Shown here: positions 1 to 12,445 of the stretch, in pieces
Layout: each line of letters starts with the position of its first letter
Numbering within the stretch: the stretch's first letter is position 1
DNA from: Siphonodentalium dalli
Lineage: Eukaryota; Mollusca; Scaphopoda; Gadilida; Siphonodentaliidae
Assembly: GCA_032622095.1 (NCBI GenBank)
Contig: CP136067.1
Span: forward strand, 76,972,705 to 77,036,704
DNA length: 64,000 nucleotides
Reading direction: 5' to 3'
Program-made: the position numbers and the translations under genes
Notes under the pieces: model-generated
Seen by the model: only the letters and a program-made list of their open reading frames with translations
The model's database searches: none
Told to the model about the DNA's origin: nothing

Positions 1-418
1 TTCATGTTGTAAAATGCCAACCTATAAAGAGGGATGTGCAAAAATTATTTTGTGAACTTAGGTCTGTGGTCTGGTTGTCTTGTTTAAAAAGGTTGGAGAT
101 TTGTCAGTGGTGTGCACTTATAAATTTCAAGATGAAGACCCCTGTTCACTGGAGAACCTCCAGATATGCCCCTGATTTTGACAAGTGCATGTATTGCCTA
201 TTGTAGTCCTCAGAGTCTCAGTCTTTGCAGTCAGGTAGCCACCGTAGCGTCTCAACAGTCAGTGACTGTCTTCGGTTTTCAGTGAGAGTCGAAACAGACC
301 AACTATGGCTAGTTTTAAATAAGACTGTTGCTGGTGCATAACAATGCACACTTGGTGCTATGATGAGCTTATCAGCATAAGCGATATGACTGAATCGCTA
401 CCAAATATCCGCGCATTC

Positions 419-487
419 AGTGCTACAGGTCAAATTTAGTGCTGGAGTATAATGGAATGAGACTCCAGAACGTTGACCTGTAGCACT
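419..487. ncRNA. 69-nt hairpin, pre-miRNA-like (unassigned)
   Basis: AGTGCTACAGGTCAA at 419-433 is perfectly complementary to 473-487. An inner CTGGAGT (442-448) pairs with ACTCCAG (462-468), leaving a 13-nt loop and a small asymmetric internal loop. Size and shape resemble a miRNA precursor, and both strands would fold. The seed is not one I recognise. A very short MITE is the alternative. Confidence 0.3.
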
Positions 488-911
488 TAAACCGCGGAAT
501 GGGGCCCGGGGCTGGATGGTTATATGTGTACAACATTCTGTACATCACATTTTGATTCCTGGAGTCTACCGGCAGAGGAACAATGCTCTTAAGTATATAA
601 TGTATTCATATAAACTGGGCTCAAATAAAATATGTTCAAACAAACTAAATCTACAACTTATGAAATGAGATGTTACCACAGCCACTAGTCATACTGCCAC
701 GCATCGTAACGGCAGATATGACACCTATGCTTGATCATAATGCTAGAAATAATTGGATGAAATGCCACATATTGTGCAAGTGACTAACGCAGATAAAAAT
801 GATGCTTCGGTCGTATTTTCTTCAGATTTATGATGACCACAATGACGTTAGTATGAACACAATTTGTCGTTTACCAACAAAACAAATGCTCAGACAAATA
901 CACGTATACTT

Positions 912-931
912 ATTCTCTCTCCCTCCCTCCA

Positions 932-965
<34 letters not shown>

Positions 966-966
966 G
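912..966. repeat. CT-rich microsatellite
   Basis: A pyrimidine tract, (CT)n interrupted by CCCT units, ends in about 13 uninterrupted CT dinucleotides. The rest of 1-1139 shows no gene or element that I can recognise apart from the hairpin at 419-487. Confidence 0.9.
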
Positions 967-1139
967 AAATAAATTCTGCCATCTACAGATTAGATCATCA
1001 GTTAAACCCAACCTTTAGAGATTGAGCTGCATGTAGACCCCCTCCCCCTATGCGGATTTTTGGTGGTTATGATATCTTTGTAGAACTATATCAGTCCTTC
1101 AATTTGCCGGTTGTTTGCCATCATTCTGGCTATGGGGGA

Positions 1140-4100
1140 TTTATAGGGTTATCGGTCTTTGAATCCAAGATGGCCGCCAACATTGAATATCTGACCAGGT
1201 AAATTTCAATTCGCAATTACTCAGAAAGTTTATAAGGTATTACGTCGTGAGATATGTCATTCTATTGATAATAGACTACTCCTTATTTATAGGTATGTAT
1301 ACATTTCCTATATAAAAAATGGCCACCGGAAGTAGAAAATATGACACTTTTTCACTAATATCTTCTATATCAGTTTCTGCTGTTTGGAAATATTCGAGAA
1401 TTGTCACTTTATTTTGTATATTTTATATTAACTGATCACTGGGGCAATGAAATAAGACATGTTTTGGGTCCTAGCCCCTTCCGACCCTTAAAAAATTTGA
1501 TTTTACCGAATGCGGTATAAAATTTTCACCAAAAAAAATCACAATTGGGATTCTAGTCACATTTCAAAAAGGAATGAGCAGAACTGTGTTATGTAAGTGA
1601 TGCATACCATTACCCGTGAATATTCCAAGTCATTGGAACCAAAATTGTTACTTAATTACTTAATTAGTTACTTAATAGCTCAAAATGGTCTCCAAAATAT
1701 GGAAAATTGTAAATATTGCCCCAGTACTGTGCCCTGCAATCGCTTACCAATTGTGGTTGATGAATAAAATTGGCTATTCTGCCTTTTATCCGTTGAAAAC
1801 TAACATGTCTGATTCACCTTGGTTAATTTTTAGTATTGTAACCACTGAATTGACCAGAAATATTGGATTTTACTCTCACAAACTTGACATAAATATCGGC
1901 ATTTTTTTTTAGGTACGGACCATGTTTTTGAAAGTAAACTATTACTAACTTTGTTATGAAAGGTGTTTATTGTTTTTGATCTATTTAATATCTGTCACAA
2001 GGTGTTCAAGACCAATTTGCTCAAGATGGCTTCCAAAATGGCAACCGACTTGGGGTAAAATGTAAATTTTTCACATATATCCGGAATATTATTCTCTGCT
2101 CTTCCGAAAATTTGGAATTTGTGACTCACTTGGTTATTATGCATGTTATGTAATCAACTGAAAACTAAATATTATATCTGGCTGTCCCATTTCCTTATGG
2201 GGCATGGCAAATTAATTTTAAAGATGCAGTATGGAAAATTGCCGAAAAATACTGTTGGGATTCTGGCCACATTTTTAAAAGGAATGGGCAGAATTTTGAA
2301 AAGGAACTGAGATGAACCATAATCTGTGGCTATTCTGGCTCATTAGGATAAACAAATATATGAACTTGACACAAGAGGGATGTCAAGCATCATGAATGGG
2401 GTGTCCATTGTGAGATGTATAGGCATACAGGTAGTGGCTGTATGGTCATGTGTGAGGTCAAGCATCATGAGTGGGGTGTCCATTGCGAGATGTATAGGCA
2501 TACAAGTAGTGGCTGTGTGGGATGAATATATTTACACGGAGTGACTGTATGGTTGTATGGTAATATGTGGATGTACGGGTATACACGATGTGGCTGTATG
2601 GATATTGATATGGTGTGTGGATATAAGGAGAGTAGCTACATGGTCATCTCTGTGTCGTTTATGTATATATGGAGTGACTGTAAGGTCATGGTGGAATGTG
2701 CAGGTGTACCTTGGGTGGCTGTATTGTCACAGATGTTTGCACATGTATACATGTGTTGTCTGTGCGATCATGGGTGGGATATGTGGATAGATACGGAGTA
2801 GTTGAATGGCTATGTGTATAACTGTACATTGAATGACAGTACGATCATGTATTATCATGCATGGGGTATAGGTGGGTGGTCGTCGACGAGTATGTGGGTA
2901 TATAGTGAGTGCCGTTGTGGTAATGGATGTGATGTATATTATATATGTCGTGGATGCACATTGTTATTGGTGGTGTATAGGTATACAGGGATTAGCTGTA
3001 TGATCATGGATGGCATGTCTGGTTGTACAGTGAGTGGCTGAATTGTCATGTGTGGGGAGTATATACAAGTCTGGAAGGTACGATTGGCCGTGTGTGCGAA
3101 GTATTGGTACATCTGGAAGTACCGTTTGGTCATTGGTTATGTGAATATATTCACCTGGGGTGACTCTATAGTCACGTGTGGGTGTATATGTATATATCGA
3201 GTGGCTATATGGCCACGAGTGTGTCGAATAAATATGCAGGGAGTGACTGTGTGTCCATTGGTGAGATGAATATATGTACGTGACTGTGATGACCAATGTG
3301 GTGAATATGTATACATGGAGTGACTATATGGTGATGGTCAGCTGTAAGAGTATACCTAGTGTGCATGTATGGTTACTCATAGCTGTATGGTCATGTGTTG
3401 TGTACGGGTATACACAAGTGTGTATAGTCATGGTGAGGGATATGTGTATAGCTCATGTGGCTATATGACCATTGGTGATGTGCATATGTATATCTGGAGT
3501 TACTCTATAGTCATGAGTGGGGTGTATATGTTTATCTTGAGAGTGGCTATTTCGTAACGGGCGTGGCGAGTATATTTACAGGGAGTGACGGTATTGCCAA
3601 TGGCTAGGTGAATATGCGTACCAGTAGGGACTGTATGTTCATGAATGTGGTGAATAGGTATACGTGGAGTTACCTGGTATACATGTATGTTGACTCGTGG
3701 TTGTGTGGGGGGTATACACAAGTGTGGTATTGTCATGGGTGAGGGGTATGTGTATAAAGCGATTTATTATATGACCATTGGTGAGGCGCATATGTATACC
3801 TGGATGAGGGATATGTGTATAAAGCGGCGAGTGACCATATGCCCATTGGTGAGGTGCATATGTATACCTGGAGTGACTCTTTGGTCATGGGTGGAGTGTA
3901 TATGCATATATTGGGTGGCTATTTGGCCATGGGTGTGGGGAAATAGGTACAGATGGAGTGACTATGGCCAGTGCTGAGGTCAATATGTATGCAATGGTTG
4001 ACTCTATGATCATGGATGTGGTGAATATGTATACATAGAGTGACTATATATGGTACCTGGGTGACTATATAGTCATGGGTGGGGTGTATATGCATATATG

Positions 4101-5525
4101 GTTAGGTCAATCGGTATACAATGTGTGACTGTATGCTCGTGAATGTAGTGAATATGCATACATATTGTGACGATATGGTCATGGGTCAAGTGTAGGACGT
4201 ATACCTGGTGTACATGTACTGTTACTGATAGGTCTATGGTCATGTGTGATGTGCATGGGTTTTCACTAGTATTGCTGAACGGTGATGGGTGTGGTGTATA
4301 TGTAAACAGCGAGCGACTATATTGTCAGCTGTGTGGTGTTTATTTTTATATAGAGTGACTCTATGTTACGAGTGGTTGTACATGTGTATCTTGGGTGGCT
4401 ATCGCTTTCCACAATAACTCACTGACACGTTAATCGGTAGAGAGGTCACGTCAGAGAGTCCTCCTTCTTGGTGGCGTTTATACACAATGGAGGAAATGCT
4501 AAACGACTTTCCTGACAATAGTTGATAAATTTGTATGCTAATGGGCTAGAGTAGCCACATATTATGGTCCCTCTCAGTTCCGTTTCAAAGTTCTGCCAAT
4601 TTCTTTTTCAAAAACATGGCCAGAATCCCAAAAGACGTTTTCGGCACAATTCTACAGTGCATATACTTTCAAATTAAATGTTCATAATGTACTGTGACAA
4701 CCAGAATATAAAATTAGTTGTCAGTCGATTAACTAACATGTCTAATAACCAAGTGAGTCACACTTTGCTATGCTTTTCAGAACATCAGAGCATTTTGTTA
4801 CGGATATATGTGAAAATCTAATTTTTACCCAATTTATTTGCCATTTTGGAAGCTATCTTGAGTAATTTGGTCATTAAACACCTTAGTGTGACAAACTTAA
4901 GATAGATAAAAACAATAAACACCTTTCGAAACTGAGATAGTTATATTTTACTTGAAAAAATGGTTCAAACCTGAGAAGAGATTTTTTGCTGATATTTATG
5001 TAAAGTTTGTGACAGTAAAATCCAATATTCCCCAGTAATGTCTTTGTTACAATAGTAACAATTAATTAACAAAAGTGCATCAAGCATATTAGTTTTGAAG
5101 ATATAGAAGGCAGAATATCCAATTGTATTCATTGTATTACATTCCACAGTTCTGCTCATTCCTTGTTGAAATAATGTTAGGAACCCAATTGTGATTTTTT
5201 TTGGTGAAATTTTATACCGCATTTTGTAAAACCCAAAAATAGCTTTTTTCATTACCCCAATGATAAATTAATATAAAAATACAAAAATAAGTTCACAATC
5301 CTCAACCTGTTCCAAACAGTAGAAACTGATATAGAAGATATTAAATGAAATTTATTCATACATCTAAATAAGGAGTACTCAATTATCAATAGAACGACAT
5401 ATCGCACGACTTAATACCTCATAAACTCCATGAGTGATTGCGAATTAAAATTTGCCAGGTCAGATAATCAATTTTGGCGGCCATCTTGGATTAAATGGCA
5501 TCGAGACATGTGACCACCTATATAC
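1140..5525. mobile_element. 4.4 kb fold-back element: inverted arms around a minisatellite
   Basis: The left arm (about 1140-2360) and right arm (about 4520-5525) are diverged inverted copies of each other. ATCCAAGATGGCCGCCAA at 1163 matches the reverse complement near 5478-5497, and the match continues through TCTATTGATAAT, ACCGAATGCGGTATAAAATT and AATGAGCAGAACTGTG to CCATAATCTGTGGCTA near 2320. Weak open frames in the arms share the peptide IGYSAFY..KTNM, a by-product of the repeat rather than a gene. Between the arms is the tandem array at 2380-4410. No transposase is visible and target duplications were not found. This resembles Foldback (FB)-type elements, which carry long inverted repeats and internal tandem repeats, but that class assignment is inference. 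Confidence 0.75.
2380..4410. repeat. Minisatellite array, ~42-44 bp unit, ~45 degenerate copies
   Basis: The loose consensus runs GTGACTGTATGGTCATGGGT, then GTGGTGTATATGTATACCTGGA. It is recognisable by recurring gtgact/gtggct boxes about 42 bp apart (for example 2632, 2673, 2715). At the left edge a longer unit of about 76 bp is duplicated (2381 and 2457, GTCAAGCATCATGA...). All the Tyr/Met/Cys/Val-rich open frames here on both strands are consequences of the repeat. Copies are well diverged, so the array is not freshly expanded. Confidence 0.9.
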
Positions 5526-5841
5526 ATCCATGCGCTTGTGGAATGTTATAGAAAACTGCGCTGGCATATGTTCTCTAGAAAAATCATGAAAACATCGGTA
5601 TTGTTCATAGTTTAATTACGTTATGCATGCCTAAGTTCACACACTGTATTTTTTCAGATATATCTTCAAAATAAATAAAAAATAGTATAATCGGTGTCAC
5701 TTTAAGAAAAATATCGAGTCAGGTGCTCATGTAACGCTATCAACGTAGACACTTATTATATACAGTTCGAATAGAACTGAGTTTGAAAAGATACATATAG
5801 TTTTAGTATTAATTTTGAGATAGTCGGCAAAAATCCACACA

Positions 5842-5861
5842 GGGGGGGGGGGGGGGGGGGG
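5842..5861. repeat. Poly-G tract (20 G)
   Basis: An uninterrupted G run that may be miscounted by sequencing. The flanking 5526-6130 has no recognisable gene. Confidence 0.9.
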
Positions 5862-6139
5862 TGGCCATACGGTAGCTCACGGTCTATGTGTAATATCTGC
5901 TTGCGGCCTCTCAAATTTCAAACACTTCGAAAATACGAATACAATCAAGTATTTTTGAGGTATTGATTTCTCAACAAAACATTCTGATATATAAGTCAGG
6001 ATTTACTTTAAATTGCAGCCATAATCTGTGGATCTTTCTCAACTATATAAACCATGTCTGTGCAAGTGCGCAAAATAATCGACCTATTGTTTGGCGAGGT
6101 CGGTTCGCGATCTGGTGGGCGTCTGCAGATGGCATTGGG

Positions 6140-6450
6140 CGATTTTTATCACGATATCTTGAACACATATAAACCGATTTTGTTGATATTCTGTATAATA
6201 GGGGACTTGCTTAACAATATCCCGATCGAGTTCGAAAACTGGCCAGGTCCGCCTAATTTTGGCAGAGTTACGGACATTAATTAATTCATTTTCGTTAATT
6301 TTTATCATGATAGCGCGATAACTTGAACAAATTATTGTTTTATATTGAGCATATGAGACTTGGTCAACAATATCTTGATCGATTTCGAAAATTCGTCAGG
6401 TCCGCCTACCTTGGACGGAGTTACTGCTAATAATTAATTAATTTTTGTGA
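6140..6450. repeat. Tandem pair of ~155-bp diverged repeats
   Basis: Copy 1 (about 6140-6297) and copy 2 (about 6298-6450) share TTTTTATCA.GATA..., ...AACAATATC..GATCGA.TTCGAAAA, then CAGGTCCGCCTA and GGA(G)TTAC followed by TTAATTAATT. Both frames of the short overlapping open frames are repeat-derived. Confidence 0.75.
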
Positions 6451-6989
6451 TTTTTTTCTCTCTATTTCTAATGTTTAACAACTGTTCCTGGAGTCCATCC
6501 ATAATGTAGTGTTTGGTTAAATCTTAAAATATATGGGCTATCAGAGCCCACTGAATATAACATGGAGGTTAGTCATACAGAGAATCCAGTAACATTCGCA
6601 TTTTCAACTATAGAATTATCTCTTTTCGTATGAAACATTCTTTCTTCCCATGCACACACCAATAGGTTATCGGATCTCATTGGAATTTAATGCTAGCATT
6701 TTCTATGAAGATGCATGTGTTTCTGAATAAAATAGTCCAATGATTTCCACAATTTTCGTTCCATAGTATTAGTAATTATTACTCAACCACTTAATTTTCG
6801 AACCCCCATATCACATTATATAAAATATATGCCATATTATATACCATTTGAAAGAGGAAGTTCAAAAACATTGTATTATCAATTTATCCGGTGCGATTAA
6901 CTGTGAACAAGTTGTTTTATGTGCTTAAGTTGCATCTGGATTGTACTGCAAAGCAATATGGTAGTCCTGATTCAGGGAATATAGGTTAC

Positions 6990-7110
6990 AAGTATAAAAA
7001 TGATAACGAGCCCTTGAAACATCTCCAAAGCTTTCGGCCCAAGCCCTTCGACGAAGCTTAGTCCGAAAGCTTTGGTGATGTTTCAAGAGCTCGTTGTCAT
7101 TTATATACTT
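6990..7110. mobile_element. Small fold-back (hairpin) element
   Basis: The left arm 6990-7037 and right arm 7063-7110 are inverted copies (TGATAACGAGC...CTTGAAACATC..CCAAAGCTTTCGG against its complement) around a 25-nt spacer. It looks like a miniature inverted-repeat element. No clear target duplication was seen. Confidence 0.75.
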
Positions 7111-7119
7111 ATACTGCAA

Positions 7120-8126
7120 AGCCTATTTTTTTCAATGGAAGGGGAATAACTCTATATCTTAGTTTTAATTATGTTGCATTGTGGGAGCGAGACGGGGGAA
7201 ATATTTCTATGATTTCAGCTATTTTCTATTACTCTATGGGCACCTTCTGAGACACAGACGTTCCAAATGGTCATAGATTGTTATAGATTGTTATAGATTG
7301 TTATATATTGTTATTTTGTCATAGATTGTTATTAAAACTGTATATCAAGGCAGTATAAAAAAATAATAATCGGTGACTCGAAAATTAAAATGGGCTTTTA
7401 ATACAATGATGGTTTTTATTTAATATATTTCCTCCAAAAGAAACTCGACAATTTGTCAAATATTACGTCAATTTGAATTCAACGCATGCAGTCCATCGAA
7501 TTTGTCGAAATCTATGGTATATTTAGCCATATATTTACAGAAATCATGCCGCATATCGGATGTGTGGCGATTTCCACCCAAAACGGGGCAGCTCTTAGAA
7601 GATGGATATATGGCATGAGACTGCCAATTTATGTACTTATGGGTGACCATCCAGCCATGCTGTTATGTTAAATCACGTCTATAGTGCCAGATTTGAACGA
7701 GGGTTCACAAATCCGAAATATATATGGATATCTGTGTTAACTGACAACATCCGGTGACCAATTCATGCAAAGTTATCGTGATAGACAAAACAGTATAATA
7801 ACAAACATATTTGGATTTATGTATTTTAATGCCGATTGGCAACATTTATTATCTTTAACAAGATCACATACAACATGTTTTTTTTTACAGACATATACAT
7901 TGAACAAGTATGAATTCATCGTATGTTAGTCACACATAAATTATATATTAGGTAAATGAGAATGTATTCCGGATGAACATTGTTATACACCATGGTCGCA
8001 GTCTTCCAGACTCACTACCATTTTCAGAGAATAAAATTGGCACTCAGCCACGGTGAGCCACCATTCGTTATATATAGGTTAGGATAGCTATATGTTCTTA
8101 TCAATATATAGAAGTGAAATGTCGGT
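7120..8126. other. Intergenic stretch without recognisable gene
   Basis: AT-rich sequence containing a short run of TTGTTATAGA units near 7275-7330. Opposed open frames of about 60 codons at 7468-7671 overlap on both strands and resemble nothing known. Confidence 0.6.
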
Positions 8127-8129
8127 ATG

Positions 8130-8650
8130 AGCGAGATGCATATCTATATATATATACATAACCGAGTAGGATTTGTCTGTTTGTTCGAATTTTTCTCCCA
8201 GACCGCTGGACCAGTTTCAATAAATTTTGGTGTGGTGACTCGTACCCTGGCGGAGTATATAATGGCGTTTAGAGTTTTTCAAAAAATTTTAATAAAAAAA
8301 TTTAATTAAATAAATAAATGGGCTAATTTCGGAATAAAATAAATCCAATATGCACCTACGTGAATATTTAGGTCCAATATGAACCTATTTGCACTAGGAT
8401 ATGTTGCAGCACCAGCTATACGATCTTTATTATGTGTGTTCACTGCGGCCCGCGCCATACAACGGAATAACGGGTATAGGTCCACTATTATTCCAGAATC
8501 AAATAAGTCCAATATATGAACCAGTGTCAAAATTTGGGTCCAAGATTAACCTATATGCACGAGGATATATTGAAGTATCATATCTATATATATAAAAGAG
8601 TAGGATATGGTTGCCGTGTGTGCAAAGCGCACACAGGGGTCGCAATCCCC
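8130..8650. repeat. Dispersed repeat with internal direct repeats
   Basis: TATCTATATATATA...GAGTAGGAT occurs near 8140 and again near 8580. In between, a segment with GTCCAATAT(AT)GAACC..., then AACCTAT.TGCAC.AGGATAT recurs at about 8341-8403 and 8508-8568. The edges resemble a transposon remnant. The class is not identified. Confidence 0.55.
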
Positions 8651-9532
8651 TCCGACGCCGAATAAAGGCCCCCAAAGGGAGCCTGTTGCAGCTAGTTTAA
8701 CATAATTCGTGACAAGGATTGTATGACATTTCCACAAAAGAATTATGTATAGAAGGTTACGGAACTACTAACATTTGCATATCATCTTTATCGCACATGT
8801 CACCGGAAAAGTGGACTTTGAGGTAGATGACACATATTGACCACAAATCCGCACATGACAAAATGTATCAATTAAAGAAAATATACGGTGGGTGGTTCTA
8901 ATTAATAAGATCACCAAATTGTTTTAAAGAAAATTAAAGGTAAGCTACACTTGTGGGGAAAGTTATCTGCATCTATAGGCATTAACCACAATGTCATATA
9001 AAATCGGGGAATAACCGTGCATAAAAAAGGAGTGAAGGGGAGGACAACTCGGTCCTTCGGTCCCCTTCCCGGGGTTAGCACCCCACCCCCCCCCCCCAAC
9101 ACAAATTCCACGCACAAAAATATATTGATTGACAGTTTTCAATCGCAATTAATCGGACCCCTTTGTTGAACATAATATCCTGTAAAGAGCGTGCACTATC
9201 AGATTGCCATGGTTTTCCGGAATTAAATTCGAGTTTACCATTACTTTCGGAATAACCATCATGATGCGATTGCAATTGGAATTTGTCCGAAAAAGAAAAT
9301 AGCTAACTACCGTAGTCAAGCACATTTGATAGAACCAAATGCATTTGATTTTAATTTAAATAAAGTATATAGCGATTGTCTGTATTTGTATATGCACACG
9401 ATATAGAGATGTATGTGGCCAGTTGAATACTGTACGTATAGATACCGAACACCGATATTTACCACTGTGTCGAGAAACGTGTTTATGCTTATTGTACGGG
9501 TTTTAATACTGTAATACACAACCCTTGTAATA

Positions 9533-9842
9533 GGGAGGGTTAGATTGAAAACTTCTAACTTCGTCAGTCAATTAATATCAGACCATACTATTCATCATTG
9601 TGTGGCGGGAGATCGCGGCCAACGGTATATAACTATATATATAGTCTGTTGATAAACTCCACATAACACCGATGTGAACTGTAGAAGTAGCAGCCTTATT
9701 TAATGCTAGCGAAATCGCTTTGTAATGTTACACGGACTTCGTTTGGAAATAGAACATAGCTGATTACTGGATAATATTTACCCACCTCGGAAAGTATAGT
9801 CTGTTATGCCTGACGGACGAAGTTTTTCAATCTAAACCTCCC
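9533..9842. mobile_element. 310-bp MITE with TA flanks (mariner-like)
   Basis: The terminal inverted repeats are GGGAGG(G/T)TTAGATTGAAAA..CTTCGTC: left from 9533, right complement ending at 9842 (CAATCTAAACCTCCC). A TA dinucleotide sits immediately outside both ends (9531-9532 and 9843-9844), as expected for a Tc1/mariner-type TA target duplication. There is no coding capacity. Family membership is inferred from ends only. Confidence 0.7.
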
Positions 9843-10319
9843 TAACATTCCGCGACAATCTAATCTTGGTGAACTGTTGTGTGCATTTTATAATTTCCTA
9901 GTACAAATGTCTTTGTTAAAATGATTTATATATATCTTTAAACGTAATCAGGGTTTATGTAGATTTTAGTTCATACAAGAGCACATTTGAAATTGGAAGT
10001 GCAATTGGTCTTGAAAACAGCTTACATTGTTGGATACATAGAATTTTCTGTCCATGTATTTCGCATCGTTTCGATGGTTCAGATGGAGAGTAATAATTAT
10101 CCTGTTAATTTTCAAAATGACATTGCTTGATATCTACAAGAATGTGTTTTGTAGTATTGGTTCCAGGAGAAAACAAGAGCAACACCACGGTGTCATAATA
10201 TACTATACGCCCTTTGGCTTGTTTCACATTGCAATTTAGAAAGATTTCATAGCTGAAACACAATACAACTTTTAAATCTTAGATTAAATAAGTCTGGTGA
10301 GAATCCGTGGACAAACCCC

Positions 10320-10700
10320 GATTCTAGCACAACTTGTATTTTGAGTCACATACAAAGTTTGGTGGTGATCAACAAACACCTACTGGAGTAATCAAGACGA
10401 AACCAAGAACAGCCGAATATAAAAGACGGAAAAGGTCCGTAACTCTGGCTAAAATGGCGGACAACACCGAATATCGAACTTGACCGGCACTTTATGGTTT
10501 CACACATGCATACCAAATTTAATTTCATTCAGTCAACATTAACTGCAGTTATCAACCGGAAACCAAGAAAACCAATAATTTAAATTTCGAAAAAGGTCAG
10601 TAACTCCAGGTAACTCTGGTAAAAATGGGCGAATAGAACCCAAAATCGAACTTGATCAGTTGTAAACTTGCATACCAAATTTCATTAAAGTATCATTCGG
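10320..10700. repeat. Tandem pair of ~200-bp diverged repeats
   Basis: Two copies share GAAACCAAGAA.A, AAAAGGTC.GTAACTC, CTAAAATGGCG and ATCGAACTTGA.C followed by GCATACCAAATTT. This reads as an old dispersed repeat. No gene is seen in 10700-12100; the 127-codon open frame at 11763-12146 has no recognisable domain. Confidence 0.65.
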
Positions 10701-11326
10701 AAACGAAATATGAACGGACTAAAAACATAATATGTCCCGTTTTTTTTAAATACAGGCGTATAAACATGGCCTAAATGCAAAAAGTATTACCAAACTCAAC
10801 ATCTTCAGACTAACCCAGCAAAAAATATAAGCTAATGCTGTTAATTAGTTTCTTTCTGTTTGTCGGGAAATGCATGGTAATACTTTACAATTTTGATTTG
10901 CATATTGAAATATGTTCACTGGAATGCTGCAATGAAAATATACTATTGAACAATGAGAAATGTTGGACTCGACAGAATAAGTGACATGCATGTTCTTTCT
11001 TTTGGAATTCCAACACACATATATATATATATTTTTTTAATGAGGACACTTGCAACTCTCCAATTTTATTTTTAAAAGAAAATACATTGAAACAGTGAAA
11101 ATAAGTACAAATTCCCATGATTGTTCTGAGTAAATTTCAAAAAGAAAGTAAAACGATTGGTCAGTTAGAGGTATACTTCTAAATATTGCATTGGAACTTC
11201 CTTCATGTCGCATCCCGAATTATGTTGTTTGTAGTGAAAGTGTAGACCAGAGTAACAATGGTGAGTTTCGTTCTTCGTGAGGGTAGAACAGGCCGAAATA
11301 CTACGAGACTCTCAACTTTTCTTACG

Positions 11327-11736
11327 TTTATTACTGCAATCATTTACATATTTTCTCTATAACTGACAATCTAAGCAGACGAGTATTATATACTCGGCAA
11401 CTATATATACATGGGGAAATTGTGGGACCGTAAGAAAACGTATTCTGAAATATATTAACTTTTCTGGCATTATGAATATTAACTTTTGTCGCATTCATGG
11501 GCAGCGGTTGGAACAATTTGACCTTCCGTGACGTCGTCTTTGAAGTACTCAACAGCTGAAATCACACTATACGCTTTAGAACATATATAAGTTAGATCTA
11601 TCCAACCATAAATTTCCACAAAGCGCACTTATTCTCTTTTACCACTGTATCTGTAAAAATATTGGGCAACCATACAACAAAACATACCATATGGCAATCA
11701 TTGAGTGCTGAACACGCCGATTTGCATACATTTAAT
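11327..11736 (-). terminator. Candidate polyadenylation signals for the Hox gene
   Basis: Reading the minus strand past the stop at 12446, no AATAAA or ATTAAA was found until ATTAAA at 11736-11731 and AATAAA at 11332-11327. Either would give a 3' UTR of about 0.7-1.1 kb. Such hexamers are common by chance in AT-rich DNA, so this is only a candidate. Confidence 0.2.
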
Positions 11737-12102
11737 TACTATTAATTGGAGTCCTGTCGTTTATGTTTTTAGACAGTGAATTCAGGTTGGAATCCACGTT
11801 CATTTGTATTAGAAACTGCGCTGTTCTGGCTATCACACCCCGCGGAATAAAGGTATATTCTGCATGCGAACAAATCCGTATGCCGATATCGGATAATCCT
11901 CACACATTCGGTTGTGAAAATCATCCATTCCATAGGATTCGTCTAATTTACATGGTAATCAAGCTCAAATGTGTTTTAAAACAGGGTGAGCTTTTTTTTA
12001 TATTCTTCTGTTCACTGACCATGGTTTTAAATCACAACGACGCATACGCTCCAGCTAACAACATTGTTCGTTCGATATCAATCCGTCTAAAAAAGGTCCA
12101 GT

Positions 12103-12259
12103 CAACTCATCACATGTGCCCAACCTGTCTGTTAGAGGGTATGTGAAGTCGAGCCAACTCATCACATGTGCCCAACCTGTTTGTTAGAGGGTATGTGAAG
12201 TCGAGCCAGCTCAGCACAGCAGCACTCAACCTCATAGTAAGAGGGTATGTGAAGTCGAA
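12103..12259. repeat. 52-bp tandem repeat, three copies, in the likely Hox 3' UTR
   Basis: Copies start at 12103, 12155 and 12207. The first two are nearly identical (AACTCATCACATGTGCCCAA ... GAGGGTATGTGAAGTCGAGCC). The third diverges in its first half and keeps GAGGGTATGTGAAGTCGA. The array begins 187 bp beyond the homeobox-exon stop codon, so it is probably transcribed as 3' UTR. Confidence 0.85.
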
Positions 12260-12445
12260 TGATGGAGAGAAGTCATGCACGTCCAACAATCAACTCAGAA
12301 GTGGACGTACGAAACACCGTCTTCAACCTCTTTATGTCATAACCGCATAACGGTTGTTCGTTTCGCGACCCCCTTTGATCAGACTCCATTCGTTCAGAAC
12401 ACCGAAACAACATAACATAAAACCGCATGGTTATCCAGTCACGTG

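Noticed and set aside
2541-4358. Many Tyr/Met/Val/Cys-rich open frames on both strands
   Set aside because: All are readings of the 42-bp minisatellite.
11763-12146. 127-codon plus-strand open frame
   Set aside because: Unrecognisable protein; it runs into the 52-bp tandem repeat and lies antisense to the likely Hox 3' UTR.
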